This document shows positions 1-7,544 of a stretch of 20,353 nucleotides of DNA, in pieces. The DNA is from JBOHNM01 sp050730675 (lineage in GTDB: Bacteria; Planctomycetota; Phycisphaerae; Phycisphaerales; UBA1924): the NCBI GenBank assembly GCA_050730675.1, contig JBOHNM010000071.1, positions 1 through 20,353 on the forward strand. Reading direction: 5' to 3'. Position 1 is the first letter of the stretch. Each line of letters opens with the position of its first letter. The notes beneath the pieces are model-generated. The model searched no databases. It saw only the letters and a program-made list of their open reading frames with translations, and had not been told where the DNA came from. The translations under genes were made by a program, and so were the position numbers.

Positions 1-432
1 GACGCCTTCGTGGCCATCGCCGGCCCGGCGATGAACGCGATCCTTGTCGTCGCCGCGGCCGTCGGCTACATCCTCTGGGTCGGCTTCGGGAGCGGAAAGT
101 GGCTCGGCAACGCGCCGATGGCCAACGACGACCTGTTCTTCAACATGATGGTCTTCTTCCGCGTCGGCATGATGCTGAACATCGTGCTCGCCCTCTTCAA
201 CCTGGTCCCCGTGCCTCCGCTCGACGGCAGCCGCATCCTCGGCAGCTTCGTTCCGGCCTACCGCGAGCTCTTCCGCGGCCAAGCAGGAACAGTGATCGGC
301 ATCATCCTTTTCATCGTGGTTTTCCGTTCGGCCGGTTCGCTGCTCTACGGCGCCGCCACCACGGCAACGGTGGAAACCCTGACGTTCCTCGAGAACGCCC
401 TCATTCCCGGGCTGCACGGCCCAACCCCCTGA
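1..432 (+). CDS. Site-2-protease-like M50 membrane metalloprotease, C-terminal part (5' end outside window)
   Basis: The frame is open from base 1, so this is the C-terminal 143 residues of a longer protein. It starts with an AGPAMN motif like the AGP-x-x-N segment of M50B proteases, in a hydrophobic helix. A second hydrophobic stretch holds NLVPVPPLDGSRIL (Leu-Asp-Gly near residues 74-76), the conserved motif whose Asp is the third zinc ligand in site-2 proteases. The HExxH zinc site would be upstream of the window. A last hydrophobic helix lies around residues 95-117. Family members cleave substrates within the membrane or are housekeeping proteases of unknown target; the substrate cannot be read here. 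A hairpin with a T-run follows the stop, separating it from hpnH. Family call is firm, specific role unknown. Confidence 0.88.
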   Translation, partial: DAFVAIAGPAMNAILVVAAAVGYILWVGFGSGKWLGNAPMANDDLFFNMMVFFRVGMMLNIVLALFNLVPVPPLDGSRILGSFVPAYRELFRGQAGTVIGIILFIVVFRSAGSLLYGAATTATVETLTFLENALIPGLHGPTP

Positions 433-436
433 GTTT

Positions 437-458
437 GCCCCGCCTCCGGCGGGCTTTT
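437..458 (+). terminator. Rho-independent terminator after the M50 protease gene
   Basis: Arms cccgcc (439-444) and ggcggg (448-453) form a perfect 6-bp GC stem with a 3-base loop, followed directly by cttttcc. It begins six bases after the M50 stop. The stem is short, so termination may be partial and some readthrough into hpnH is possible. Confidence 0.5.
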
Positions 459-487
459 CCCGTCGCACCCACCTAACCTTCGTCCCT

Positions 488-1627
<1,140 letters not shown>

Positions 1628-1646
1628 TCCGTTTCGTCCTTGCGCC

Positions 1647-2093
1647 TTACTTATCCCGAGCTGACTCTTCTTCCAGCGCAGACTGGATGAGCTGGATTGC
1701 ATCCCTTTGCAAGTCCGGGCGAGATTTTTCGACGGTGCGTTTCAGCCATGACGTGTAGTAGTCCACGCCCACAATCGGACCGTCGATGATCTCGCCGCGA
1801 ATGCCGAGCGTTGCCATGATTGCTGCGGTGTGCCAGTCCTGTGCAGGCACGCTGGCGGGTCGGCGATCCGCCTCAAATGCGAACATCGTGAAAAAACGCG
1901 TACACCACTCAAGCAATACCCAACGCTGAGCGGCAGACAACAGACGACCCAAGTAAACCCCATCGATTGTGGCCGGAACCATCTGAACTTCGTCGCTCTC
2001 CGCACAGTCGGAGAGAACACGCTGAAGCTCTTGGCGAGGAACATCGACACGAATCGCCTCGATCAGATTTGTCGCCAATCCCTCGGCGTTCAC
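1647..2093 (-). CDS. Hypothetical protein (148 aa)
   Basis: I do not recognise this protein. It is soluble, with no signal peptide or membrane segment, and has a helical central part rich in aromatic residues (LLEWCTRFFTMF) and a charged C-terminus. The start is GTG at 2093, which overlaps the TGA of the upstream cysteine-rich gene as GTGA, so the two are probably translationally coupled. The codon composition looks less GC-biased than the flanking genes (more AT at third positions), which might mean recent acquisition; this is an impression, not a calculation. It converges on hpnH with only 19 bases between the stop codons. Confidence 0.65.
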   Translation of the reverse strand: MNAEGLATNLIEAIRVDVPRQELQRVLSDCAESDEVQMVPATIDGVYLGRLLSAAQRWVLLEWCTRFFTMFAFEADRRPASVPAQDWHTAAIMATLGIRGEIIDGPIVGVDYYTSWLKRTVEKSRPDLQRDAIQLIQSALEEESARDK

Positions 2094-2524
2094 TCCATCT
2101 CCTTCGGATCCATCACCGTCCCGTCATCGCGGAAGCACCCGCCGACGAACCCGTCCATCTTGACCAGGTCGTCGATCGTCTTGCCCTTGTGCTTCACCGG
2201 GTCGGCAAAGAACTTCTGCTTCCCGTCGTTGCCCACCCACTCCTTCGTCAGCGGCCAGATATCCAGCGTGAAGCCTCGCCCGTTGCACCCGTCGATCGGG
2301 CAGCACCAGAATCCTTCGAGCTTGCTCTCGTGGTCGGCCATGGCCTCGTCGGCGTCCGCCCGCCGCCAGACCATCTCGCTCGATTGGTATGTGCACCCGC
2401 AATGGCTGCACTTCACCTTGATCGGCTTCGGCGGCGGGCCAAACTCGTCAGTCCGGGCGCTGGCGGGAAGGTCCTGGACATCGTCGTAGCACATGCTCGC
2501 CAGCATACTGGAGAGCGGCGGCAC
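2090..2524 (-). CDS. Hypothetical cysteine-rich (putative zinc-binding) protein
   Basis: The 144-residue frame has a CSHCGC cluster (Cys39, Cys42, Cys44) and a second cluster, CCPIDGC (Cys74, Cys75, Cys80), followed by NGRGFTLDIWP. Two cysteine clusters separated by about 30 residues suggest a zinc ribbon-like fold, but I cannot name a family. No signal peptide or membrane helix is visible. The frame opens with GTG at 2524; ATG codons at 2506 and 2494 are equally possible starts, and none has a good Shine-Dalgarno site. Its stop overlaps the GTG start of the next gene by four bases. The pair probably forms a small operon of unknown function. Confidence 0.65.
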   Translation of the reverse strand: MPPLSSMLASMCYDDVQDLPASARTDEFGPPPKPIKVKCSHCGCTYQSSEMVWRRADADEAMADHESKLEGFWCCPIDGCNGRGFTLDIWPLTKEWVGNDGKQKFFADPVKHKGKTIDDLVKMDGFVGGCFRDDGTVMDPKEME

Positions 2525-2639
2525 CGCAAGAGCAGATTCCGCGCGGATTTAGCCAGCCGCCGGGCACAATGCACAGTTACCGACAGGCATCTCCGCGCCA
2601 CCGCAGCCCGCAACAAACGTGCCGCAATGCTCGGGATTC

Positions 2640-2668
2640 TCGACAATCCCCTCTGTCTCGCGTACATT
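2640..2668 (+). promoter_or_regulatory. Candidate sigma-70 promoter for the lipoprotein gene
   Basis: tcgaca (2640-2645, five of six to TTGACA) and tacatt (2663-2668, four of six to TATAAT, keeping the key second A and last T) are 17 bases apart. Transcription would start near 2675, giving a leader of about 18 bases that still contains a GGAG ribosome binding site at 2681-2684. Consensus reading only; planctomycete promoters are poorly defined. Confidence 0.4.
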
Positions 2669-2692
2669 CGCCCTTCACGCGGAGCCCGCCTT

Positions 2693-3469
2693 ATGAACAA
2701 GACCATCCCCCTCGCTCTCCTCCTCGCCGCCGGCACTCTGCTGTCGGGCTGCTACAAGTCCGAGTTCGAGGCCGAGAAGGCCAAGAACACCGAGCACGAG
2801 GCCAAGATCGCGACGCTGGAAAAGGATCTTGCCGCTGCGCGAGGCGAGGCGACCACCGCCAAGCAGCGCTTGGCCTCCGAGCCGGGCATGCGTGCCCAGG
2901 CCGGCGGGATGCAGCTCGCGACCTACGTCAACGGCGTGCGCGAGGGAACCGACGCCCTCGGCGTGAACGCACAGGGCGAGCTCGTGCGCAACGGCATTCG
3001 CAAACGCGACAACTCGGAAATCCGCTACGACATGGGCCGCATCGCCGACCAGGTAATCACGATCAACAGCAGCGCCACCAAGAAGCCCTACATCACCGGC
3101 GTGGTCAAGAATTCCGCCCCCGAGGGCGACTGGATCTGGTACAACAGCGACGGCAAACCCACCAACAAAGAAGTGTGGAAGGACGGCAAGCTGATCGAGC
3201 TGTACTCCGCCGGCGCCGCGGGCAAGGACGGCCAGCCAACCTGGAAGAAGATGAGCAACGCCGAACGCGACGACTGGTTCAAGCGCAAGACCGCGACCTT
3301 CATGAACTTTCCTGAGCTGAACCGCCAGCTGGGCACGGCCCCGCCCCCCGCGGCGCCCGCCACCGGCACGACCCCGCCCAAGACCGGCACAACTCCGGGC
3401 ACGACGCCGCCGAAGCCCGGGACAACGCCCCCCAAGCCGGGCACGTCCACGCCGGCCAAGCCGCGCTGA
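2693..3469 (+). CDS. Predicted lipoprotein with coiled coil, MORN-like segment and Pro/Thr-rich tail
   Basis: The 258-residue protein begins with a lipoprotein signal peptide and a LLSGC lipobox, with Cys20 as the lipidated residue. Residues 22-62 are charged and helical, a probable short coiled coil. A middle domain (about 95-212) contains GDWIWYNSDGK and VWKDGKLIELY, which resemble the G-x-W-x-x-Y-x-x-G-x pattern of MORN-type repeats. The last 40 residues are a low-complexity tail of GTTPPKPG-type repeats. The ATG at 2693 is chosen because it starts the signal peptide and has GGAG eight bases upstream; the frame stays open far upstream but without coding character. It is probably anchored in an envelope membrane; its partner is unknown. 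Length and layout do not match a named family I recognise. Confidence 0.85.
   Translation: MNKTIPLALLLAAGTLLSGCYKSEFEAEKAKNTEHEAKIATLEKDLAAARGEATTAKQRLASEPGMRAQAGGMQLATYVNGVREGTDALGVNAQGELVRNGIRKRDNSEIRYDMGRIADQVITINSSATKKPYITGVVKNSAPEGDWIWYNSDGKPTNKEVWKDGKLIELYSAGAAGKDGQPTWKKMSNAERDDWFKRKTATFMNFPELNRQLGTAPPPAAPATGTTPPKTGTTPGTTPPKPGTTPPKPGTSTPAKPR
3361..3457 (+). repeat. Imperfect tandem repeat encoding the Thr-Pro-Pro-Lys-Pro-Gly tail
   Basis: Short imperfect units of the type acgccgccgaagcccggg recur about four times near the 3' end of the lipoprotein gene and encode GTTPPKPG-like units. The repeat stays in frame. It is likely a flexible spacer, perhaps through peptidoglycan, and a site where unit number could vary between strains. 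Confidence 0.6.
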
Positions 3470-3482
3470 TCCGAAAAACTCG

Positions 3483-3791
3483 TCAGGCAATCTCGCCGAC
3501 GCTCCGCCGGAACGTCACGCCCGAGTCGGGTCCGAATCGGCGCAGGCCGTCGGCTCGCAATCCCGGCGCGAAATCCCGCAGGTACGTCTCCAGCGCAGCT
3601 CGGCTTGCGAACGTATACCGCGCCTCCGCCACCCACGCTCCGCTCTCTTCGTGGTCCACCCGCAGCACCACTGCCGACGTCGCCCCGCCCTTGATCACCT
3701 CGGCGGTATGCCCGTCTGTCAGCCACCCGATGTACTGCTCGCGAAGCTCGCGGCTCGGCAGGCTCGCGACGACGGTGTAGGCGATCGCCAT
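3483..3791 (-). CDS. DUF4286-like small protein
   Basis: The 102-residue protein reads like the DUF4286 family: an N-terminal strand (MAIAYTVVASLP), a GWLTDGHTAEVI helix, a central basic/acidic strand, and a YLRDFAPGLRADGLRRFG segment matching the typical 'ApkLR-x-DGLrRFG' end of that family. I chose ATG at 3791 because it starts the family-like sequence; an upstream in-frame start at 3857 would add 22 residues of non-conserved sequence. Family members have a ferredoxin-like fold resembling dimeric alpha-beta barrel proteins, and no known function. The gene converges on the lipoprotein gene with 13 bases between stops and no visible terminator. Confidence 0.75.
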   Translation of the reverse strand: MAIAYTVVASLPSRELREQYIGWLTDGHTAEVIKGGATSAVVLRVDHEESGAWVAEARYTFASRAALETYLRDFAPGLRADGLRRFGPDSGVTFRRSVGEIA

Positions 3792-3913
3792 ACCAAACGA
3801 TATGCGGACCTTAGACCCCGCCAAACCTCTCCCGCCACTACCAAACGCCACCCCCACCCCGGCAATACACTGAGCACTCGCCCGTTCTGCTTGTGCAAGC
3901 CGGGCTCGTCAGT

Positions 3914-4531
3914 ATGGGGAATGTCAGCGGGGCACTTTGTTTGGCAGTTGACCCCACCGAAGCCGAGCACGACTTGTCAGGGCTGTTGGCCGCAGCGGCC
4001 AAGGGCGACCAGCGGGCCTGGAACGAGATTGTCCGACTGTACGGGCGGCGCGTCTTCGCCCTTGTCCGCAGCCGGGTTCACCGTGTTGATCTGGCCGAGG
4101 AGTTGACCCAGTCCGTGTTCGTCACCGTGGCCACCAAACTCGCAGACGGCGGCTATGCCGACCGAGGCCGGTTCGAGGCGTGGCTCTTCCGCGTCGCCGT
4201 CAACCGCATCCGCGACGAGATCCGGCGTCTTCGCCGCCACGCCGAGCCGACCGACCCGGAGCAGTTCGGCGCCCTCCCCGCCCCCGCTGTCGCCAGCGCG
4301 GCGACCGAGCAGGAACTCTCGGCCTTGCGCACAGCCATGGCGAATCTCGGAGAAGCCGATCGCGAAATCGTTGAACTCCGTCACCACGCCGGTCTTCCGT
4401 TTGCCACGATCTCGGAGATGCTCGAAGAACCTGTCGGAACACTGCTCGCCCGGCACCACCGGGCCTTGAGGAAACTGAAAGACCTGATCTCGAACCAGAC
4501 GACGGCGGGCCGAACTGCCCGCGGAGCGTGA
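3914..4531 (+). CDS. ECF-type RNA polymerase sigma factor
   Basis: The 205-residue protein has the two-domain layout of ECF sigma factors. Region 2 spans about residues 34-109 (AWNEIVRLYGRRVFALV, then FEAWLFRVAVNRIRDEIRR, the -10 recognition part). Region 4 spans about 137-193 (GEADREIVELRHHAGLPF followed by the helix-turn-helix ISEMLEEPVGTLLARHHRALRKLK, -35 recognition). I chose ATG at 3914; a GTG at 3893 would add seven residues, and neither has a Shine-Dalgarno site. It is the first gene of a three-gene unit, so it probably controls, and is controlled by, the membrane protein encoded three bases downstream. The signal and regulon are unknown. Confidence 0.92.
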   Translation: MGNVSGALCLAVDPTEAEHDLSGLLAAAAKGDQRAWNEIVRLYGRRVFALVRSRVHRVDLAEELTQSVFVTVATKLADGGYADRGRFEAWLFRVAVNRIRDEIRRLRRHAEPTDPEQFGALPAPAVASAATEQELSALRTAMANLGEADREIVELRHHAGLPFATISEMLEEPVGTLLARHHRALRKLKDLISNQTTAGRTARGA

Positions 4532-4534
4532 ACC

Positions 4535-4990
4535 ATGAACGACTTGAACCACAACGAGATGCCCGAAGATGTGCGCCCGGTCGCGCACGCCCTGGACCGC
4601 CTCGCCGAATCCGAGCGTGCCAGCGCGAGCCCCGGCATCGAGATCCGCATTGCCCAAGCCAGCGGCGCGGCGTTGTCCGGCCGCCCAGCTCTCCGGCTAG
4701 CCGGCGAGCCCGCATCCCGCTCGATCATCGCCCGCATCGGATTGCTCCGCATCGCCGCGGCCATCGCCATCGTGGGCGTCGGTATCGGCGCGATCTCGAT
4801 CCTCCGTCCGACCAATCCAGTCGGCGACGACGTCGTCGTTGACAATCTGCTTGATAGCGCGGCGTCCCTGGACGGCTTGGCCAGCACCGACCAGATCGAT
4901 AGCCTTGTGCTCGACCTCGACTCGCTGAGCGACTCATTGCTGACCGAGCCGCTCCTCCCTGACCTCGACTCGCGCGACTCGTCCCTGTAA
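4535..4990 (+). CDS. Single-pass membrane protein, putative anti-sigma factor
   Basis: The 151-residue protein has a soluble N-terminus (1-65), one hydrophobic helix at about 70-90 (LLRIAAAIAIVGVGIGAISIL) and an acidic tail (95-151) rich in Asp, Leu and Ser with recurring LDSL-type units. Cytoplasmic N-terminus, one membrane helix and an outside tail, directly behind a sigma factor, is the usual arrangement of an ECF anti-sigma factor. It lacks the HxxxCxxC zinc motif of the ZAS class, so the call is from context and topology. A GGAG ribosome binding site lies eight bases before the ATG, inside the end of the sigma gene, which suggests coupled expression. Confidence 0.6.
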   Translation: MNDLNHNEMPEDVRPVAHALDRLAESERASASPGIEIRIAQASGAALSGRPALRLAGEPASRSIIARIGLLRIAAAIAIVGVGIGAISILRPTNPVGDDVVVDNLLDSAASLDGLASTDQIDSLVLDLDSLSDSLLTEPLLPDLDSRDSSL

Positions 4991-5003
4991 CGCCGAGGCA
5001 CCC

Positions 5004-6047
5004 ATGGCCGCACACCGCCGAATCCTCCGCTCGCTCTGGCTGCCCCTGACGGCCGGGGCCCTCGCGCTCGCGGGCGCGTCGCTTTTCGCCCAGCCCGAGG
5101 CCCAGCCGCAGCGCGAGCCCGACGCGGCCAACCCGGCCCGCAAGGCCCAGCCCGACCGCAACAACCGTCCGCGCCCCGCCCTCAGCAACGACCCCGCCGA
5201 GTTCCGCAAGTACCTTCAGCGCCGCGCCGAAGCCAGCCGCCGCATGCAGCAGAAGCTTGATGAAGCGATGGCCCAACTCGACAAGGGTGCGGATCCCGCC
5301 GAGATCCGCCGCTCGCTCGAGCAGGCCGCCGCTGAAAACCTCGCCGGCCTCGCACCCGAGGGAGGCGGCCAGCGCCCCGGCATGGAAGGCCCCGGCGGAC
5401 CGCCATCCGGACAGGGCATGGGCGGCCCCGGCCCCGATGGCCCCGCTCCCGGAGCTGGTGGTCCCCCCAACCAGCAACGTCCGCAGAACGCCCAGAACGC
5501 ACCGCTCTCGCCCGACGAGCGCGAGCAGCTCCGCAACCTGCTCCGCGAGAACCGTCCAGAGCTTCTCAAGCAGCTTGAAGCGATGGCTCCGCGCGATCCC
5601 GCCGCTCGCGACCGGCTGGTCTCCGGCCTCGGACGCTTCCGCGATCTACTCACCCTGCAGAAGCGCGACAAGACCGCGTTCGAGTTCCGCCTCGACGAAC
5701 TCAAGAACACCACGGACGTCATGCAGGCCACCCGCGAGGTTTATGAAGCCAAGAAGGCGGGCGCGAACGATTCAGCCGCGCTCGACAAAGCTCGCGTCTC
5801 GCTCCGCGCCGCGATCGCCGAGCAATTCGACCTCAAGATCAGGTCACTCCAGCGGCAACTCGACCAGTTCAAGCAGCGCTCCGAGCGCCTCCAGAAGGAA
5901 GTCACCGATCAGAAGGAACGCCGCGAGAGGATCATCGACGAGCACGTCGCCAAGATCATGAACGGGCCCGGCGACCCGCGCCGCAAGCCCGAAGGCGGCA
6001 ACAAACAGCCGCCCCCCAACCCGCCCACGGCCAACGAGCGTCCGTGA
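5004..6047 (+). CDS. Exported coiled-coil protein with Gly/Pro-rich linker, third gene of the sigma unit
   Basis: The 347-residue protein has a signal peptide (residues 1-29, RRILRS basic part, hydrophobic core, cut near LFAQ). Residues 64-113 form a charged helical segment, 119-164 a Gly/Pro/Gln-rich linker, 168-250 a second helical segment (SPDEREQLRNLLRENRPELL), and 262-318 a strong coiled coil with alternating Arg/Lys/Glu. A Pro-rich tail ends it. The general look recalls periplasmic Spy/CpxP or DUF3106-like helical proteins, but no diagnostic motif is present. It follows the putative anti-sigma gene by 13 bases with GAGG five bases before the ATG. It may be the envelope sensor or the main output of the sigma system; either is inference. 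Confidence 0.8.
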   Translation: MAAHRRILRSLWLPLTAGALALAGASLFAQPEAQPQREPDAANPARKAQPDRNNRPRPALSNDPAEFRKYLQRRAEASRRMQQKLDEAMAQLDKGADPAEIRRSLEQAAAENLAGLAPEGGGQRPGMEGPGGPPSGQGMGGPGPDGPAPGAGGPPNQQRPQNAQNAPLSPDEREQLRNLLRENRPELLKQLEAMAPRDPAARDRLVSGLGRFRDLLTLQKRDKTAFEFRLDELKNTTDVMQATREVYEAKKAGANDSAALDKARVSLRAAIAEQFDLKIRSLQRQLDQFKQRSERLQKEVTDQKERRERIIDEHVAKIMNGPGDPRRKPEGGNKQPPPNPPTANERP

Positions 6048-6050
6048 AGT

Positions 6051-6082
6051 CACAAGGCCCGGCGTTGCAGCCGGGCCTTGTG
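6051..6082. terminator. Perfect 13-bp hairpin terminator between convergent units
   Basis: cacaaggcccggc (6051-6063) and gccgggccttgtg (6070-6082) are perfect reverse complements with a 6-base loop (gttgca). The hairpin begins three bases after the stop of the exported coiled-coil gene and lies before the stop of the convergent MetG-beta-like gene. T-rich tracts are weak on both sides, but the symmetric stem can act in both directions. Confidence 0.75.
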
Positions 6083-6111
6083 CGTTCTAGAATTCATTTG
6101 TGTGGAAACGA

Positions 6112-6546
6112 TCAGGAGACTATCGAACCGGGTGCGATCTCCGCGTCGGGCCGCAGTACGATCACTTTGCGCACAGTGTCGGGAGCCGCGGCGTCCTTGG
6201 GCACATCGCTCGCCGCCAGCAGCATGCCCCGCGACTCCTCGCCTCGGATGATCCGCGGCGCCAGGTTCGCCACGATGATGATCAGCCGACCGGCCATCTG
6301 CTCGGCCGCGTACTGCTCCTTGATCCCCGCGCAGATCTGCCGCGGCGTGCCGCTGCCGTCATCGACCTGCAGCTTCAGCAACCGGTCGGCCTTGGGGTGG
6401 TTCTCCGCCGAGACCACGCGGGCCACGCGCAGATCGAGCTTGGCGAACTCCTCGAACGCGATCGTCGGCTTGAGCGCGCCCGGCGCAGGCGCCGCGGCAG
6501 CGGGCGGAGCGGGTGCGGCGGGCGTTGTGGGTGCGGTATCGGCCAT
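6112..6546 (-). CDS. Stand-alone tRNA-binding OB-fold protein (MetG beta subunit / CsaA type)
   Basis: Residues 28-144 form a tRNA-binding EMAP-II/Arc1p-like OB-fold: FEEFAKLDLRVARVV, HPKADRLLKLQVD, RQICAGIKEQY, GRLIIIVANLAPRIIRGEESRGMLLAA. This is the domain found at the C-terminus of many bacterial methionyl-tRNA synthetases and, in some lineages, as a separate beta subunit; CsaA is a related chaperone-like form. An Ala/Pro-rich N-terminus (1-26) precedes it. The likely role is to increase tRNA affinity of MetRS encoded elsewhere. The ATG at 6546 has GAGGAG eight bases upstream. It follows the last gene of the ExbBD/VWA operon by 56 bases on the same strand and ends near the hairpin terminator at 6051-6082. 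Confidence 0.85.
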   Translation of the reverse strand: MADTAPTTPAAPAPPAAAAPAPGALKPTIAFEEFAKLDLRVARVVSAENHPKADRLLKLQVDDGSGTPRQICAGIKEQYAAEQMAGRLIIIVANLAPRIIRGEESRGMLLAASDVPKDAAAPDTVRKVIVLRPDAEIAPGSIVS

Positions 6547-6548
6547 GG

Positions 6549-6574
6549 TCCGGGCTCCTCGAAATAGGCCCGGA
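6549..6574 (-). promoter_or_regulatory. Hairpin enclosing the ribosome binding site of the MetG-beta-like gene
   Basis: tccgggc (6549-6555) and gcccgga (6568-6574) are perfect 7-bp arms with a 12-base loop. Read on the minus strand, the GAGGAG ribosome binding site (6560-6555) lies in the loop and the first base of the 3' arm, and the ATG follows two bases after the hairpin. It could control translation, or act as a weak terminator of the upstream operon. No T-run is seen. Confidence 0.4.
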
Positions 6575-6602
6575 GTCTAGGTTCAATCGGCCTCGGCATC
6601 CG

Positions 6603-7544
6603 TCACGGTGTAACCCATCGGCCGTTGCGCCAGACTGTCGCATGGATGTCCACGCCCATCTCCGTCGCCAGTTCGTCCGGCTCCGGATCGCGCAGCGGTG
6701 CACCGCCGTCGGCCAGAATCTGCGCCGACCATGCCCGCTGCGTGCCGCGCAGCAGCGCCGATTCGACGCGCAGCTGCGCCACCAGCTCATTGTCCGGCCA
6801 GCGCGGCCCGGGCACGCCGCCGCACGTCGGACAGACGCGCTCGCGGAGCTTCTGGGTTCCTTCCGACCGCATGACGAATCGCCGGTTCTTGCAGTCCGGA
6901 CATTGCGGCCAGTCTGCGATCGCGCGGAGGACACGCTGCGTGCCCGATCCGCCCTCGCTCAGCGGCACATCGCACGCCGCCAGAAGTTCCGATACGCCGG
7001 GCTTCTGCAGCACCACTTCGGCACGCCGTCCATCGCCCGCCCGCGCGAAGCTCAACACCGCGCACAGTTCCAGCACCAGTTCGTCCGATGCGCCCCCGAG
7101 CACGCTGCGCTTGGACGACAGAGCCGGCAGGCTCGCCCCCGGCGGCGCCTGCACCCGCGCCATCGCCATCAGCCAACGCTGACGGTCCGCACGCGGCTCG
7201 ATCGCCGCCAACCCCAGGCAGCAGCTCGTCCGCAGGCCGGCCCGCGCGCCGCTTTTGCGGTCCAGATCGTGCGCCAGCGTGTAGAGCTGACGGGCGAGGA
7301 TCCTCGCTTCCGGCCGCGTCGCTTCCGAGGCGACCAGCTCCGCCAGCAGGAAGTACCCCTCGGGCTTGGACGGCTCAAGCTCCCCCAACCGGAACGCCAG
7401 ATTCGCGATCGGAATCTGGGTGAGATCCAGCGTCTTGTCTTGCGGTTGAACCGCGACCGACGGAGCCGATACGCCGGCCATCGTGACCAGCACCAGCAGG
7501 CACGCCAGCATCACCGCACCGCGGATGCGAGAGATCGTTCTCAT
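6603..7544 (-). CDS. Exported protein with a four-cysteine zinc ribbon (last gene of the ExbBD/VWA operon)
   Basis: The 313-residue protein begins with an N-terminal signal peptide or anchor (residues 1-32, basic start, then VMLACLLVLVTMAGVSA). Residues 38-200 are Ala/Leu-rich helices resembling the repeats of the two upstream large proteins. A CPDC (215-218) and CPTC (238-241) pair, 19 residues apart, forms a rubredoxin-like zinc ribbon. The C-terminus ends in HATVWRNGRWVTP. The ATG at 7544 overlaps the TGA of the upstream gene (ATGA), which fixes the start; a start at 7574 would destroy the signal peptide's position. I recognise no family. A zinc ribbon in an exported protein is uncommon and may mark a structural or redox-sensitive site. 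Confidence 0.82.
   Translation of the reverse strand: MRTISRIRGAVMLACLLVLVTMAGVSAPSVAVQPQDKTLDLTQIPIANLAFRLGELEPSKPEGYFLLAELVASEATRPEARILARQLYTLAHDLDRKSGARAGLRTSCCLGLAAIEPRADRQRWLMAMARVQAPPGASLPALSSKRSVLGGASDELVLELCAVLSFARAGDGRRAEVVLQKPGVSELLAACDVPLSEGGSGTQRVLRAIADWPQCPDCKNRRFVMRSEGTQKLRERVCPTCGGVPGPRWPDNELVAQLRVESALLRGTQRAWSAQILADGGAPLRDPEPDELATEMGVDIHATVWRNGRWVTP

Noticed and set aside
1967..2692. In-frame upstream extension of the lipoprotein
   Set aside because: Overlaps two minus-strand genes, has no coding character, and would bury the lipoprotein signal peptide inside the protein.
3361..3457. Repeats considered as a CRISPR-like array
   Set aside because: Units are short, imperfect, without unique spacers, and encode an in-frame Pro/Thr-rich tail.
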